64,000 nucleotides of DNA from Arthrobacter woluwensis (GCF_900105345.1 NZ_FNSN01000003.1:434001-498000); one strand, 5' to 3'; numbered from the stretch's first letter, positions 45,385-54,393 are shown. Translations and numbers: made by a program. Notes: generated from the letters alone by a model not told the origin.

Positions 45385-46047
45385 ATGGCCAGACCCCGCA
45401 CGCGTCTTCTCTCGCGCGACATCATTCTGGACGCGGCGCTGGAACTGATCGACCGCCACCATGACTTCACGATCCAGGGGATCGGCAAGCACCTGGGCGT
45501 GAACCCGTCGTCGCTGTATCACCACCTCAGCGGCGGGCGGGACGAGATCATCAACGCGCTCCGCGAGCGGTTCTACCGGAAGATCAGCCTCGACGCGCTG
45601 CGGGACGCGGACCGCCCCTGGCAGGAGCGCGTGGAGCACTGGATCCGCTCCTACCGCGAGGCCGTGGCCCAGTACCCCGCCGCGATCCCGCTCCTGATGG
45701 GGCGCATGGTGGATGACCGGCCCACGCTCGCCGTGTACGAGACGCTGGTCGTGCTCCTCGCCGAGGCGGGGGTGCCCGCCCGGCAGCGGGTCGCGGTGGT
45801 GTCGATGCTCGACGCCGTCGTGTTCGGTTCGGCGGCCGACGCCGTCTCGCCGGACCCCCTCTGGCTCACGACCCCGCTGTCGCAGCCGGCGCTTCACGAG
45901 GCGGTCGCCGCCGCGACGCCGTCCGAACGGGTGGCCGAAGGGCTCACCCTCGCCATTCAGGCGTCCGTCGCCTGGATCGAAACGCTGGCGGCGAGAGCGG
46001 CCGAGGAGGCTACGCCGTCCCGGCCCCCGGCGCCCGGCGACGCATGA
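45385..46047 (+). CDS. TetR family transcriptional regulator
   Basis: 220-residue regulator. The N-terminal HTH reads LLSRDIILDAALELIDRHHD, FTIQGIGKHLGVNPSSLYHH then LSGGRDEIINALRERF. The C-terminal ligand domain is helical with a TetR_C-like AVAQYPAAIPLLMGRM block. The ATG at 45385 starts directly before the HTH. It is divergent from the NCS1 permease gene, which it probably controls. Its 3' end overlaps the convergent acetyltransferase gene by 38 bases. Confidence 0.87.
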   Translation: MARPRTRLLSRDIILDAALELIDRHHDFTIQGIGKHLGVNPSSLYHHLSGGRDEIINALRERFYRKISLDALRDADRPWQERVEHWIRSYREAVAQYPAAIPLLMGRMVDDRPTLAVYETLVVLLAEAGVPARQRVAVVSMLDAVVFGSAADAVSPDPLWLTTPLSQPALHEAVAAATPSERVAEGLTLAIQASVAWIETLAARAAEEATPSRPPAPGDA

Positions 46048-46636
46048 GCGCGCGGCCCGGCACGCCGTCGTACACCCGGGTGAAGCCCGCCTGCTCGAAG
46101 AGCGTCACCGTCCCGTGGAACAGGTCCGAGGAGTTCGCCTTGGGGCGGCTGGCGGTGTCCACCGGGTAGCCCTCCACCCAGTCGGCGCCGTGCTCGGCGG
46201 CGAAGGCGACCGCCGCATCCAGGAGCGCACGGGCGACTCCACGACGGCGGTGCGTCCGCGCCACGACGAAACAGCTCACCACCCAGTGGTCACCGTCCTC
46301 GGGCGGGGCGGCGCGGTCGGCCTTCTGGACGAGCTGCAGGTGCTCCACGCGCGGGTAGCAGCGGCGCGGTGCGACGGCGGCCCAGCCGACCGCCGTCCCG
46401 TCGGCGAAGGCCAGCACCCCCGGCGGCACCTCGTCCTGTTCGAACTGCTCGCGCAGGAGCTCCTTGCGCTCCGCGCGCGGCCGGCTCTTCCACTCGGCCG
46501 GACGCAGGGTGAACCACTGGCACCAGCATCCCGCCGCGTCCCCGCCGAGGGAGAAGAGGCGTTCCACCTCCTCCCAGTCGGCAGGGGCCGTCCTGATGCC
46601 GTCGGGCCGGGGTGCGCGCGTGTCCACGGTGCTCAT
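46010..46636 (-). CDS. GNAT family N-acetyltransferase
   Basis: 208-residue acetyltransferase. The acetyl-CoA loop is VARTHRRRGVARALLDAAVA (about residues 125-145), preceded by the beta-4 segment WVVSCFVV. It begins MSTVDTRAPRPDGIRTAP at the ATG 46636 and contains a Cys/Trp-rich GGDAAGCWCQWFTL segment found in a subgroup of uncharacterised actinobacterial GNATs. Its 3' end overlaps the convergent TetR gene. Substrate unknown. Confidence 0.83.
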   Translation of the reverse strand: MSTVDTRAPRPDGIRTAPADWEEVERLFSLGGDAAGCWCQWFTLRPAEWKSRPRAERKELLREQFEQDEVPPGVLAFADGTAVGWAAVAPRRCYPRVEHLQLVQKADRAAPPEDGDHWVVSCFVVARTHRRRGVARALLDAAVAFAAEHGADWVEGYPVDTASRPKANSSDLFHGTVTLFEQAGFTRVYDGVPGRALMRRRAPGAGTA

Positions 46637-46696
46637 GAATCCACTCTGACGTGGGTCGGGTGTCCTGTCGAGAGCCGGGGTCCGTACCATCAGAAG

Positions 46697-47854
46697 GTGC
46701 GACTTCTCCTGATCGGCTTCGGTCTCCTGCTCCTCGGCGGCATCGCGGTGCTCACCGGCGTGCTGCCGGCCACCGAGGCGCTCGCGCTGGGCGAGCGGGT
46801 GCTGCCGGTGCTGCTGTTCGCGGGCGGGATCACGGTGGTGGCCGAACTCGCCGCCGACGCCGGGGTGTTCCGCGCGGTCTCCGGCCTGCTGGCGGGCCTG
46901 GCCCGGGGCCGGACGGTCCTGCTCTGGCTCCTGGTCGTGCTGCTCTCCATCCTGTGCACCGCGTTCCTCTCGATCGACACCACGGCCGTGCTCCTGACAC
47001 CCGTGGTCGTCCTCCTCGCATCGCACGCCGGACTGCGGCCGTTTCCGTTCGCCCTGACCACGGTCTGGCTGGCCAACACCGCGTCGCTGTGGCTGCCCGT
47101 GTCCAATCTGAGCAATCTGCTCGCCACCCATCGTCTGGGCGACGGCACCGCCGGAGGGTTCCTGCAACTGCTCTGGGCGCCGGCCCTGGTGGCGAGCCTG
47201 CTCCCGGCGCTCCTCATCTTCCTGCTGTTCCGGCGGGAGCTGCGGGGCACTTTCACCCCGGAGGTGGTGAAGCCGCCGGAGGACAAGGTCCTCTTCTGGA
47301 TCTCGGCGGCCGTCACCGCGGTGCTGCTGCCGCTGCTCACGAGCGGCCTCGAGCCCTGGATCCCGGCCTGTGCCGCCGCGGCGGTGCTGCTCGTGGTGTT
47401 CGCCGTGCGACGCCGGACCTCCCTGAGCTGGCGGCTGTTCCCCGGTCCGCTGATCGTTTTCGTCTGCGGCCTCTTCCTCGTGGTGCAGTCGGTGCACTCG
47501 CTCGGCGTGACGACTGTCCTGAGCGGGCTGGGCAACCAGGGCTCGGGCCTTCCGCAGCTCCTCGCCATGGCCGGCAGCGGCGCCGTCGGCTCCAACGTCG
47601 TGAACAACCTCCCGGCCTACCTCGGCCTGGAGCCTTTCGCGACGTCGCCTCAGCTGCTCGGCAGCCTCCTGATCGGCGTCAACACGGCGCCGCTCGTGAC
47701 GCCGTGGGCGTCCCTGGCCACGCTCCTGTGGCACGACCGCCTCACGACGGTGGGTGTCAGCGTCAGCTGGGGCGCCTACATCCGGTTGGGTCTTGTCGCC
47801 GCCCCGCTCGTGATGGTCACGTCGGTCCTTGCCCTCTGGCTCACCCACGGCTGA
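46697..47854 (+). CDS. SLC13/ArsB-type ion transporter
   Basis: 385-residue membrane protein with about 11 hydrophobic segments in the ion-transporter superfamily fold. Diagnostic pieces are LSIDTTAVLLTPVVVLLASH and TVWLANTASLWLPVSNLSNL (about residues 110-140). Near the C-terminus GSGAVGSNVVNNLPAYLGL repeats the N-x-x-P half-motif. ArsB, NhaD and dicarboxylate carriers share this plan. No ars genes are near, so arsenite export is unproven. The start is a GTG at 46697 with AGAAGG directly adjacent, too close for a normal ribosome binding site, so a leaderless start is possible. Confidence 0.78.
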   Translation: MRLLLIGFGLLLLGGIAVLTGVLPATEALALGERVLPVLLFAGGITVVAELAADAGVFRAVSGLLAGLARGRTVLLWLLVVLLSILCTAFLSIDTTAVLLTPVVVLLASHAGLRPFPFALTTVWLANTASLWLPVSNLSNLLATHRLGDGTAGGFLQLLWAPALVASLLPALLIFLLFRRELRGTFTPEVVKPPEDKVLFWISAAVTAVLLPLLTSGLEPWIPACAAAAVLLVVFAVRRRTSLSWRLFPGPLIVFVCGLFLVVQSVHSLGVTTVLSGLGNQGSGLPQLLAMAGSGAVGSNVVNNLPAYLGLEPFATSPQLLGSLLIGVNTAPLVTPWASLATLLWHDRLTTVGVSVSWGAYIRLGLVAAPLVMVTSVLALWLTHG

Positions 47855-47908
47855 TCCGTCACCTCGGTTCGCTATGGTTGCTGTAGTCAACCGATCCCAG
47901 GAGGTCTC

Positions 47909-48373
47909 ATGTCGTACATCGTGGATTTCGTCAACGTCTCCACCACCGGTCTGGAGTCCTCGCCCGTCGTGGACGCGCTCGCCGGACTGCGGGCGAATGA
48001 GGCCCGGTACTTCAAGAACAAGTACGACCACGTCTTCACCGTCCAGCCCGCCGCCGAGGCGCCCGAGGTCCTGGAGCGCGTGAACCGCATCCTGCGCGAG
48101 GAGCGGGAGATCGTCATCGAATCCACGCCGCTGGAGGTCTCCTCCTTCGAGGTGGACGGGATCCGGATGGACTACGTCATTTACGAATCGGGCCTGGTCC
48201 TCAACGTGATGTACACGCTGGAGGACGGCGGGAAGCGGGCCGTGGGCTTCAAGCTCTCCCAGGGCATGGAGGTCCCCGAGGAGCTGGCGTCCTGCTTCAA
48301 GTTCGCCCGCCAGAAGTCGAAGCTGGCCGGGGAGATCCGCGGCTCGTACTTCGTGATCAAGGGCGAATACTGA
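47909..48373 (+). CDS. Conserved hypothetical protein, 154 residues
   Basis: A soluble alpha/beta protein beginning MSYIVDFVNVSTTGLESSPV at an ATG preceded by CAGGAGGTCTC, a strong ribosome binding site. It has no Cys pair, signal or membrane segment. The sequence is charged and evenly structured (FKNKYDHVFTVQPAAEA, then VDGIRMDYVIYESGLVLNVM). I believe homologues occur across Micrococcaceae, sometimes labelled phage tail protein, but no phage gene is nearby and I cannot assign a function. Confidence 0.7.
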   Translation: MSYIVDFVNVSTTGLESSPVVDALAGLRANEARYFKNKYDHVFTVQPAAEAPEVLERVNRILREEREIVIESTPLEVSSFEVDGIRMDYVIYESGLVLNVMYTLEDGGKRAVGFKLSQGMEVPEELASCFKFARQKSKLAGEIRGSYFVIKGEY

Positions 48374-48425
48374 GCCCCGGTCCCTGAACGGGCGGACCCC
48401 CGCCCTCATGGAAGGAAGTCCGGTC

Positions 48426-49103
48426 GTGCCCTCATCCCAGGCATCCCCGTCCCGGCCCGCCGTGCGCGCCGCCGGAGTGTTGTTCCTACTGGCCCCGTGC
48501 TGGTACCTGTTCTGCGAGACCATCGCCGCGCTCGGCTTCCCCGGGTACGACTACGCCCGCAACTACATCAGTGACCTCGGCGTCCCGGCCGGCGGCGTCT
48601 TCGAGGGCCGGACGATGGAGTCGCGTCTCGCCGAGGTGATGAACGCCGGCTTCATCGGCGAGGGACTGCTGATCACCCTCGCCGTCGTCGCGCTGCTCGC
48701 GGCGGATGCGGGACGACGACGGCGCCGGGGCGCCCTCTTCGCCCTCCTCCTCGTGCACTCCGCCGGCATCGCCGTGGTGGGCCTGGTGCACGGCTCGCCG
48801 GAGAACGCGGCCAACGGGCTGATGCTGTTCCACGGCCTGGGGGCCGTGGCGGCCATCGGGGCCGGCAACGCGGCGGCGCTCGTGGCGGGGACCGGAGACG
48901 CGCTCGCTGTCGGGGACCGGCCCGGTGGCGTGCTGTACCGGAGGATCAGCACGGTCCTGGGCGCGCTCGGCTTCGTGTTCGCCGTGCTCCTGATGACGCA
49001 CACCTGGCTGCCGGACGGCGTCTGGGAACGGGGTGCCGTCTACACGATCATCGCCTGGGAACTGGTCACGGGCATCGTCCTGCTCCGCCGAAGCGCTCCC
49101 TGA
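48426..49103 (+). CDS. DUF998 family membrane protein
   Basis: 225-residue protein with six to seven predicted membrane helices. The DUF998 signature YARNYISDLGVPAGGVF follows the first helix, and GLVHGSPENAANGLMLFHGL lies near residue 130. The start is placed at GTG 48426 because GAAGGAAG lies 7 bases upstream; an in-frame ATG at 48408 would put that site inside the gene and is the alternative. Function unknown. It is convergent with the UvrA-like gene. Confidence 0.75.
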   Translation: MPSSQASPSRPAVRAAGVLFLLAPCWYLFCETIAALGFPGYDYARNYISDLGVPAGGVFEGRTMESRLAEVMNAGFIGEGLLITLAVVALLAADAGRRRRRGALFALLLVHSAGIAVVGLVHGSPENAANGLMLFHGLGAVAAIGAGNAAALVAGTGDALAVGDRPGGVLYRRISTVLGALGFVFAVLLMTHTWLPDGVWERGAVYTIIAWELVTGIVLLRRSAP

Positions 49104-49134
49104 CCGCGGCCGGACCGCCCGGCTCGCCCTGGCT

Positions 49135-49195
49135 CGCGAGGGAACAGCTGGCGCCCTTTCCCATGACGGAAAGAGGCGCCAGCTGTTCCCTCGCG
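49135..49195. terminator. Long bidirectional palindrome (27-bp stem)
   Basis: 49135-49155 pairs perfectly with 49175-49195 (CGCGAGGGAACAGCTGGCGCC and its complement in sense; 21 bp), and CTTTCC/GGAAAG extends the stem with a one-base bulge. It lies between convergent stops. The arrangement resembles the palindrome at 51557. Confidence 0.8.
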
Positions 49196-49211
49196 GCGGG
49201 GTTCAGTGCGC

Positions 49212-51500
49212 TCAGCGCGCCGCGGCGAGGGCGAGGGCATGACCGGTCTGCGAGTCGGCGGACGTGAGCAGATCCTCGGGACGGCCGGCGAAGAGCAGTT
49301 TGCCCCCGTCCGATCCGGCGCCGGGACCGATGTCGATCACATGGTCGGCCTGCGCGACGACCCGGAGGTTGTGCTCCACCACCACGAGGGTCGCACCCGC
49401 GTCCACGAGCTCCGCGAACAGGTCGTTGATCCGGTCCACGTCGCTCGGGTGGAGGCCCGTGGTGGGTTCGTCCAGCACAATGCGTTTGGCGCCGAGGTCG
49501 CCGGAGGCCTGCAGGTGCCGGGCCAGGAGGAGCCGCTGTTTCTCGCCGCCGGAGAGGGTGTCCAGCGACTGTCCCACGGCGAGGTACCCGAGCCCGACGC
49601 GTTCCAGCCAGGTCATGGCGGAGACGATGGCCGGATGTTCCGCGAAGAGCCGGGTCACGGATACCGCCGTCATCGTCAGGACGTCTGCGATGGTGTGGCC
49701 CGCGATCCGGACGCTCAGCGCCTCGCCGTTGAACCGCGCGCCGCCGCACACGTCGCAGGGTGTGGCGACATCGTCCAGGAACGCGAGTTCCGTCGTGATG
49801 TAGCCCTTGCCCTTGCACGCGGGGCAGGCGCCCTTCGAGTTGAAGCTGAACCAGGCCGGGGCGAGGCCGCCGGCGTCGGCGAACACCTCACGGACCTCAT
49901 CGGCGATGCCGAGAACGCTGAGAGACGTGGAGCGGACCCCGCCGCGCAGCGGGTCCTGGCCCACCACGGTGAACTCCGGATGCTGGCGCGGCAGTTCCTC
50001 CGTGGCGAAGGAGCTCTTGCCGGAGCCCGCGACGCCGGTCACCGCGGTGAGGAGGCCGAGCGGCACGTCGACGTCGAAGCCGCGCAGATTGTGGGCGGAC
50101 GCCTGCCTCACGGTGACGGCGCCTCGGGGCTCACGGAGCGTCTCCTTGAGGTGAAGTGGCCGGGAGATCAGCCGTCCCGTGAGGGTTCCGCTCTCCGCCA
50201 GTGCGCTCGGCGTTCCTTCGAACTGGACCGTGCCGCCGTCCGGCCCGGCGCCGGGTCCGATGTCGATCACGTGATCGGCGACCCGGATCACCTGCGGGTG
50301 GTGTTCCACCACGAGCACGGTGTTGCCCTCGTCCCGCAGCCTGTGCAGGAGGCGGTTGAGCCGTTGGACATCGGACGGGTGCAGCCCGGTGGAGGGTTCG
50401 TCGAAGACGTAGGTGACATCGGTGAGGGCGCTGCCCAGATGACGCACGATCTTGACGCGCTGAGCCTCCCCTCCGGACAGCGTCGAGGACTGGCGGTCCA
50501 GGGAGAGGTACCCCAGGCCCACGGACAGCAGTGCGTCGAGGGTGTGGCGGATCCCCACCAGGGCCGGCTCCACCCGCGGATCGTCCATCCCCTCCAGGAG
50601 TGCGCGGAGTTCCGCCACGGACAGCGCGGACCAGTCGGCGATCGAGCGGCCGTCGATCAGGCTGTTCCGCGCCGCGGCGTTCACCCGGGCGCCGTGGCAC
50701 TCGGGGCAGGTGCGACGTGACGTCAGATGATCCAGTTCTTCGCGCACCGGCGCCGCGATCTTCTCCGGACGGTTCTTGACGTACACATCGCGCATCCGGG
50801 TGACGACGCCGTCGAACCGTGCGGTTTTGGGGAAGCGCGGGTCGGGGTTCTCGAGCTTGAGCTGGTCGGCGTAGAGGAAGAGGTCCATCTCCTCTGGAGT
50901 GTACTCGCCGAGCGGCTTCTTCCGGTCGAACAGCCCGCTGTAGGCGAAGCGCTTCCAGCGGTAGACACCGGGCCGGAACTGGCTGAATCGCACTGGGCCC
51001 TCGTCGATGTTCTTCGAGGAGTCGATCAGCGCCTCGACGTCGATGTCGACCACGGTGCCCAGCCCTTCGCACCGGGGGCACATGCCGGTGGGGTCATTGA
51101 AGGAGTACGCCGGAGAGTAACCGGCGGAAGGTTCTCCGACGCGGGAGAAGACCAGGCGCAGCAAGGGCGCGACGTCGGACGCCGTCGCGACGGTCGATCT
51201 CGCGTTGCCGGTGAACCGACGCTGATCGATGAGGGCGGTGAAGGTGAGCCCTCCCATGGCCTGCACCTCCGGGGCGGGAAGCTGCGGCAGCCGGTTCCGC
51301 ACGAAGGTCGGGTAGGAGTCGTTGACCAGCCGCTGGGCTTCCGCGGCGATGGTGTCGAGGACGAGGGAGGATTTGCCGGATCCCGACACCCCGGTGACCA
51401 CGGTCAGCGCCTTCTTGGGCACGTCCACGCTGACGTTTCTGAGGTTGTTCGTGCTCGCACGAGTCACCCGGATGACGCTTTCCCCCTGCACCGCTCCCAT
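49212..51500 (-). CDS. UvrA-like excinuclease subunit / ATP-binding protein (UvrA2 type)
   Basis: 762-residue twin-ABC ATPase shorter than canonical UvrA (about 950), lacking most of the UvrB-binding insertion. Domain 1 has TVVTGVSGSGKSSL, a zinc-finger pair (CPRCEGLG... and CPECHGAR), LSGGEAQRVK and YVFDEPSTGLHPSDV. Domain 2 has AVTGVAGSGKSS, a second zinc module (CPACKGKG..., CDVCGGAR), LSGGEKQRLLLARHL and VLDEPTTGLHPSDV. Such UvrA2/DrrC-like proteins are tied to drug or damage tolerance in some actinobacteria. The ATG at 51500 is chosen over an upstream extension into the palindrome. Confidence 0.9.
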   Translation of the reverse strand: MGAVQGESVIRVTRASTNNLRNVSVDVPKKALTVVTGVSGSGKSSLVLDTIAAEAQRLVNDSYPTFVRNRLPQLPAPEVQAMGGLTFTALIDQRRFTGNARSTVATASDVAPLLRLVFSRVGEPSAGYSPAYSFNDPTGMCPRCEGLGTVVDIDVEALIDSSKNIDEGPVRFSQFRPGVYRWKRFAYSGLFDRKKPLGEYTPEEMDLFLYADQLKLENPDPRFPKTARFDGVVTRMRDVYVKNRPEKIAAPVREELDHLTSRRTCPECHGARVNAAARNSLIDGRSIADWSALSVAELRALLEGMDDPRVEPALVGIRHTLDALLSVGLGYLSLDRQSSTLSGGEAQRVKIVRHLGSALTDVTYVFDEPSTGLHPSDVQRLNRLLHRLRDEGNTVLVVEHHPQVIRVADHVIDIGPGAGPDGGTVQFEGTPSALAESGTLTGRLISRPLHLKETLREPRGAVTVRQASAHNLRGFDVDVPLGLLTAVTGVAGSGKSSFATEELPRQHPEFTVVGQDPLRGGVRSTSLSVLGIADEVREVFADAGGLAPAWFSFNSKGACPACKGKGYITTELAFLDDVATPCDVCGGARFNGEALSVRIAGHTIADVLTMTAVSVTRLFAEHPAIVSAMTWLERVGLGYLAVGQSLDTLSGGEKQRLLLARHLQASGDLGAKRIVLDEPTTGLHPSDVDRINDLFAELVDAGATLVVVEHNLRVVAQADHVIDIGPGAGSDGGKLLFAGRPEDLLTSADSQTGHALALAAAR

Positions 51501-51556
51501 GAAGCCATCGTAGGCACGGCGCCCGCCGTCGTCGCGCCCCCGGCTCCTCACGAGAG

Positions 51557-51601
51557 AACACATGGTGCCCCTTCCCATGCTGGGAAGGGGCACCATGTGT
51601 T
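51557..51601. terminator. Perfect 21-bp palindrome downstream of the M4 protease gene
   Basis: 51557-51577 pairs without mismatch with 51581-51601 around a 3-base loop (AACACATGGTGCCCCTTCCC and complement). It lies 21 bases after the protease stop on the minus strand and 57 bases before the UvrA-like start. Confidence 0.85.
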
Positions 51602-51622
51602 ACTTCGCGGGATGGAGAGGGA

Positions 51623-53221
51623 TCAGATGCCCACCGAGGTGATCGCGTTGTTCACCTGGGTGCAGTCTGCGGTGGTGGTGCCGGCGACGCCGTTGGTGAC
51701 GTTGGCGGTGCAGGCCTGCTTCAGTGCGCTCTTGAGGGAGGCGTACGTGGCGTTGGACGGCAGCAGGGTCTGCGTGGTCCAGTACAGCTCGGCCGCCTTG
51801 TGGACGCCCAGACCGGTGATGGTCTGACCGTTGAAGGTCGCGCCGTCGGTGATCAGGTAGGCCAGCTTGTTGCCCACACCGCTGTTGGTGTGGACTCCAC
51901 CGTAGTCATTGTTCTGGTTCGGGTTGGTGCTGGTCGCGTGCCAGTACGTGCCCTTGTAGATCTCCGGCTGCTGGTAGTTCTTAGGGCTCTTCATGTCACG
52001 GATGACGCCCAGCGAGCTGCCCTCGCCCATCTTCCAGCGGTTGGCGGCGGTGTCATCCGCGCTGCCGTTGCTGATGTCGGTGAGTTCGCCGAAGACGTCG
52101 GACATGGACTCGTTGATGGCGCCGGCCTCGTTCTGGTACTGCAGGCCATTGGTGCGGGACGTGACGCCGTGGGTCAGCTCGTGGCCGGTGACGTCATCGG
52201 TGGTGACACCCTCGCCGTAGACCATCGCGCTGATCTCATCGGACCAGAAGGCGTTGGTGTACGGGCAGGCGTCGCCGCTGACGCACTGACGGACGCTGCC
52301 GCGGATGGCGGTGCCGAGGCCGTCGCTGTAGTTCGCGCCGACCAGGGTGGTCAGGTCACCGGCGTTGGTGTTGGCCGCGTAGAAGGAGCTGGTGTCGCCG
52401 AAGAAGTTGTAGACGGCGTTGACGTCGGCCACGGTGGAGGCCGCCTGGCCTTCCTTGCGCTTCAGGACGTTCTTGGTGCCCACACCGCACTTGAGGTCGT
52501 CATAGGTGACGCCGCTGTTGCGGTTGGCGTCACACACGGCGCGGTTGAGCTCGTGGGTGTTGGTGGCGGTGGCCAGGACCGTCGGGGCGCCGGTGGCGGC
52601 AACGGTGACGGTGAAGCTGGCGTCCTTGTTGCTCACCACGACTTCGTACGCCGGCTGGCCGACGGTGCCGCCTTCCGGGAAGCCTGCGAGGGCCGGTGCG
52701 TACCAGACGGTCTTGGTGACCTTGGCCTTGGAGGCCGGGAGCTTGACCTGGGTGGCGGCCGCTTCCTTGGCGGCCTTCTCGCCCTTGGCCAGATCGCGCT
52801 GCTGCGGGAACGTGGCGCTGGTGGTGCCGGTGGCCACGGAGCCCATGGCCTGGATCAGGGCGCCGTCCTTGTCAAGGGTCTGGGCGATCGAGGAACCGGC
52901 CACTTCGTGACCGTCGATCACCTGGACGAAGCGGGCGAGGTGACCGGCGCCGAGCTGCTGGTCGCGGACCTGCTTGAACTGGGATCCGGGCGCCGAGCCG
53001 AACGACTCCTCCAGCATTCCGCTGACGGTATTGCGATCGACACGATGTGACTTGCTCTTGAAGACGAAGCTCTCGGCCTGGCCTGACTTCGAGGTGAACG
53101 CTTGGCTGTCGTCCGGATTGTTCTGACCGGCCCAGGCCGTGTTGACGGAAAGGCCGACTGTGGCAAGTGCGCCGACAGCGCACATGGTTCCCAGCCTCTT
53201 GAGGCCTGACGTGGATCGCAC
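51623..53221 (-). CDS. Secreted M4 (thermolysin-family) metalloprotease
   Basis: 532-residue pre-pro-protease. A Sec signal peptide covers residues about 1-31 (VRSTSGLKRLGTMCAVG..., cleavage after AWA). A propeptide follows to about residue 210 with FTP/PepSY-like features (QVIDGHEVAGSS). The catalytic domain has the zinc motif VTGHELTHGVT (two His and catalytic Glu), the third ligand in GAINESMSDVFGEL and the active-site His in YGGVHTNSGVGNKLAYL. The start is GTG at 53221 with AGGAGG 8 bases upstream. Likely a general extracellular neutral protease for nutrient acquisition. Confidence 0.93.
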   Translation of the reverse strand: MRSTSGLKRLGTMCAVGALATVGLSVNTAWAGQNNPDDSQAFTSKSGQAESFVFKSKSHRVDRNTVSGMLEESFGSAPGSQFKQVRDQQLGAGHLARFVQVIDGHEVAGSSIAQTLDKDGALIQAMGSVATGTTSATFPQQRDLAKGEKAAKEAAATQVKLPASKAKVTKTVWYAPALAGFPEGGTVGQPAYEVVVSNKDASFTVTVAATGAPTVLATATNTHELNRAVCDANRNSGVTYDDLKCGVGTKNVLKRKEGQAASTVADVNAVYNFFGDTSSFYAANTNAGDLTTLVGANYSDGLGTAIRGSVRQCVSGDACPYTNAFWSDEISAMVYGEGVTTDDVTGHELTHGVTSRTNGLQYQNEAGAINESMSDVFGELTDISNGSADDTAANRWKMGEGSSLGVIRDMKSPKNYQQPEIYKGTYWHATSTNPNQNNDYGGVHTNSGVGNKLAYLITDGATFNGQTITGLGVHKAAELYWTTQTLLPSNATYASLKSALKQACTANVTNGVAGTTTADCTQVNNAITSVGI

Positions 53222-53262
53222 GATGATTCCTCCTGATTTTGTGTGGTGTTGCCCCCCGACTG

Positions 53263-53321
53263 AGAATGCAGGAGAAGTTAACCCTCAGTCAAGAGCTTTC
53301 CAAATTTGTCATGAAATGACA
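53263..53321 (-). promoter_or_regulatory. Candidate protease promoter with adjacent palindrome
   Basis: On the minus strand TTGACT (53287-53292), an 18-base spacer and CATTCT (53263-53268) form a sigma-70-like promoter about 40 bases before the protease start. Just upstream, TGTCAT-GAA-ATGACA (53307-53321) is a perfect 6-bp palindrome and a candidate operator. Confidence 0.4.
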
Positions 53322-53489
53322 GCTTCAAAAAATCGAGGCGAACTGAGAGTCCACTCCGCAACTTCCGCGGGATCACAGGGAAGCGCCGGGCACCGGCCGT
53401 CGCACCCGGCCTTCGGGTGGACTTCGCGTTAGCCTTGGAACGCGGCGTGTGTCGAAGCCGTGTCACATCGCCCGGAGGGAGCATGACCG

Positions 53490-53978
53490 ATGCGTGAGCC
53501 ATCCAGGACCACCGCCCATGGGACGGTGCCGCCCCTGCACCTGGACCCCCGGGCGATCGGCTGGGTCTTCGGCGGCGGGGTGGTCGGCGCCTACGCCCGG
53601 TACGGGCTGTCGGTGGCCATCCCGGCCCCTGGCGGCTGGCCCTTGGCGACCGTGCTGATCAACGTGCTGGGCGCGTTCCTGCTCGGGCTTCTGCTGGAGG
53701 CGCTCATCCGACGCGGCTCGGACATCGGCTGGGCACGCCGTCTCCGGCTCGTGGCCGGCACCGGCTTCCTGGGCGCCTTCACCACGTACAGCACCTTCGC
53801 CGTCGACGCCGTCCATCTGCTCCAGGCCGGCCGCCTCGCCGAGGCATTCGGCTACCTGGCCGCGACGCTTCTGCTCGGTGGCGCCGCCACGGCGCTCGGC
53901 ATCTGGCTCGCCGCGGTGAGCCATCGGCTGCGGGAGTCGCGCCGGGACGGCCGCGCGACGCCGGGAGGAGGCGCATGA
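53490..53978 (+). CDS. crcB: Fluoride channel subunit FluC/CrcB (long form)
   Basis: 162-residue four-helix membrane protein exporting fluoride. Family motifs: GGGVVGAYARYGLS (the GxxGAxxRY segment), LINVLGAFLLGLLLEAL with the conserved Asn, and GTGFLGAFTTYSTFAVDA carrying the phenylalanine-box Thr/Ser track. The cytosolic N-terminus is about 25 residues and the C-terminus is Arg-rich. The second copy overlaps it by 4 bases. Paired fluC genes usually make a heterodimeric antiparallel channel. No fluoride riboswitch was recognised upstream. Confidence 0.92.
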   Translation: MREPSRTTAHGTVPPLHLDPRAIGWVFGGGVVGAYARYGLSVAIPAPGGWPLATVLINVLGAFLLGLLLEALIRRGSDIGWARRLRLVAGTGFLGAFTTYSTFAVDAVHLLQAGRLAEAFGYLAATLLLGGAATALGIWLAAVSHRLRESRRDGRATPGGGA

Positions 53979-54343
53979 GTGCCTTGATCCCGCTCTGGCT
54001 GGCTCTCGCGGGAGGGGCGGGCGCCGTCGCGCGTTTCATGCTCGACGGCGCGGTGCGGCGCCGCTGGCCCACGGACTTCCCCTTCGCTACCCTCGTCATC
54101 AACGTGACCGGATCGTTCGCCTTGGGCGTGCTGACCGGGGCTGTGGCGGCCCAGAGGATGGGTCCGGAGGCCCTGCTGATCGCCGGCACCGGGTTCCTCG
54201 GCGGGTACACGACGTTCAGCACAGCCAGCATGGAGACCGTCCGGCTCCTGCACAATCGTGAGCCGCTGCGGGCGGTGCTCTACGGTCTGGGCGGCGCGGC
54301 GCTGTGCCTTCTGGCCGCGTGGGGCGGGATCCTGCTCGCCTGA
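53975..54343 (+). CDS. crcB: Fluoride channel subunit FluC/CrcB (short form)
   Basis: 122-residue partner with four membrane helices. Motifs: GGAGAVARFMLDGAV, LVINVTGSFALGVLTGAV and GTGFLGGYTTFSTASMETV. The ATG at 53975 overlaps the stop of the long form, so synthesis is coupled and stoichiometric, consistent with a heterodimer. A perfect 19-bp terminator follows. Confidence 0.92.
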   Translation: MSALIPLWLALAGGAGAVARFMLDGAVRRRWPTDFPFATLVINVTGSFALGVLTGAVAAQRMGPEALLIAGTGFLGGYTTFSTASMETVRLLHNREPLRAVLYGLGGAALCLLAAWGGILLA

Positions 54344-54393
54344 CACGGGTCGGTCGGCGCTCGCGGTTCCGGTGCATGGTTCCGGGCATGTGA

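Noticed and set aside
46697..47854. Calling the ion transporter an arsenite pump (ArsB)
   Set aside because: Only the superfamily fold is supported; no arsR, arsC or other metal gene is adjacent.
53222..53489. Fluoride riboswitch upstream of the crcB pair
   Set aside because: The conserved loop sequences of the crcB motif were not found; only a protease promoter and a small palindrome are visible.
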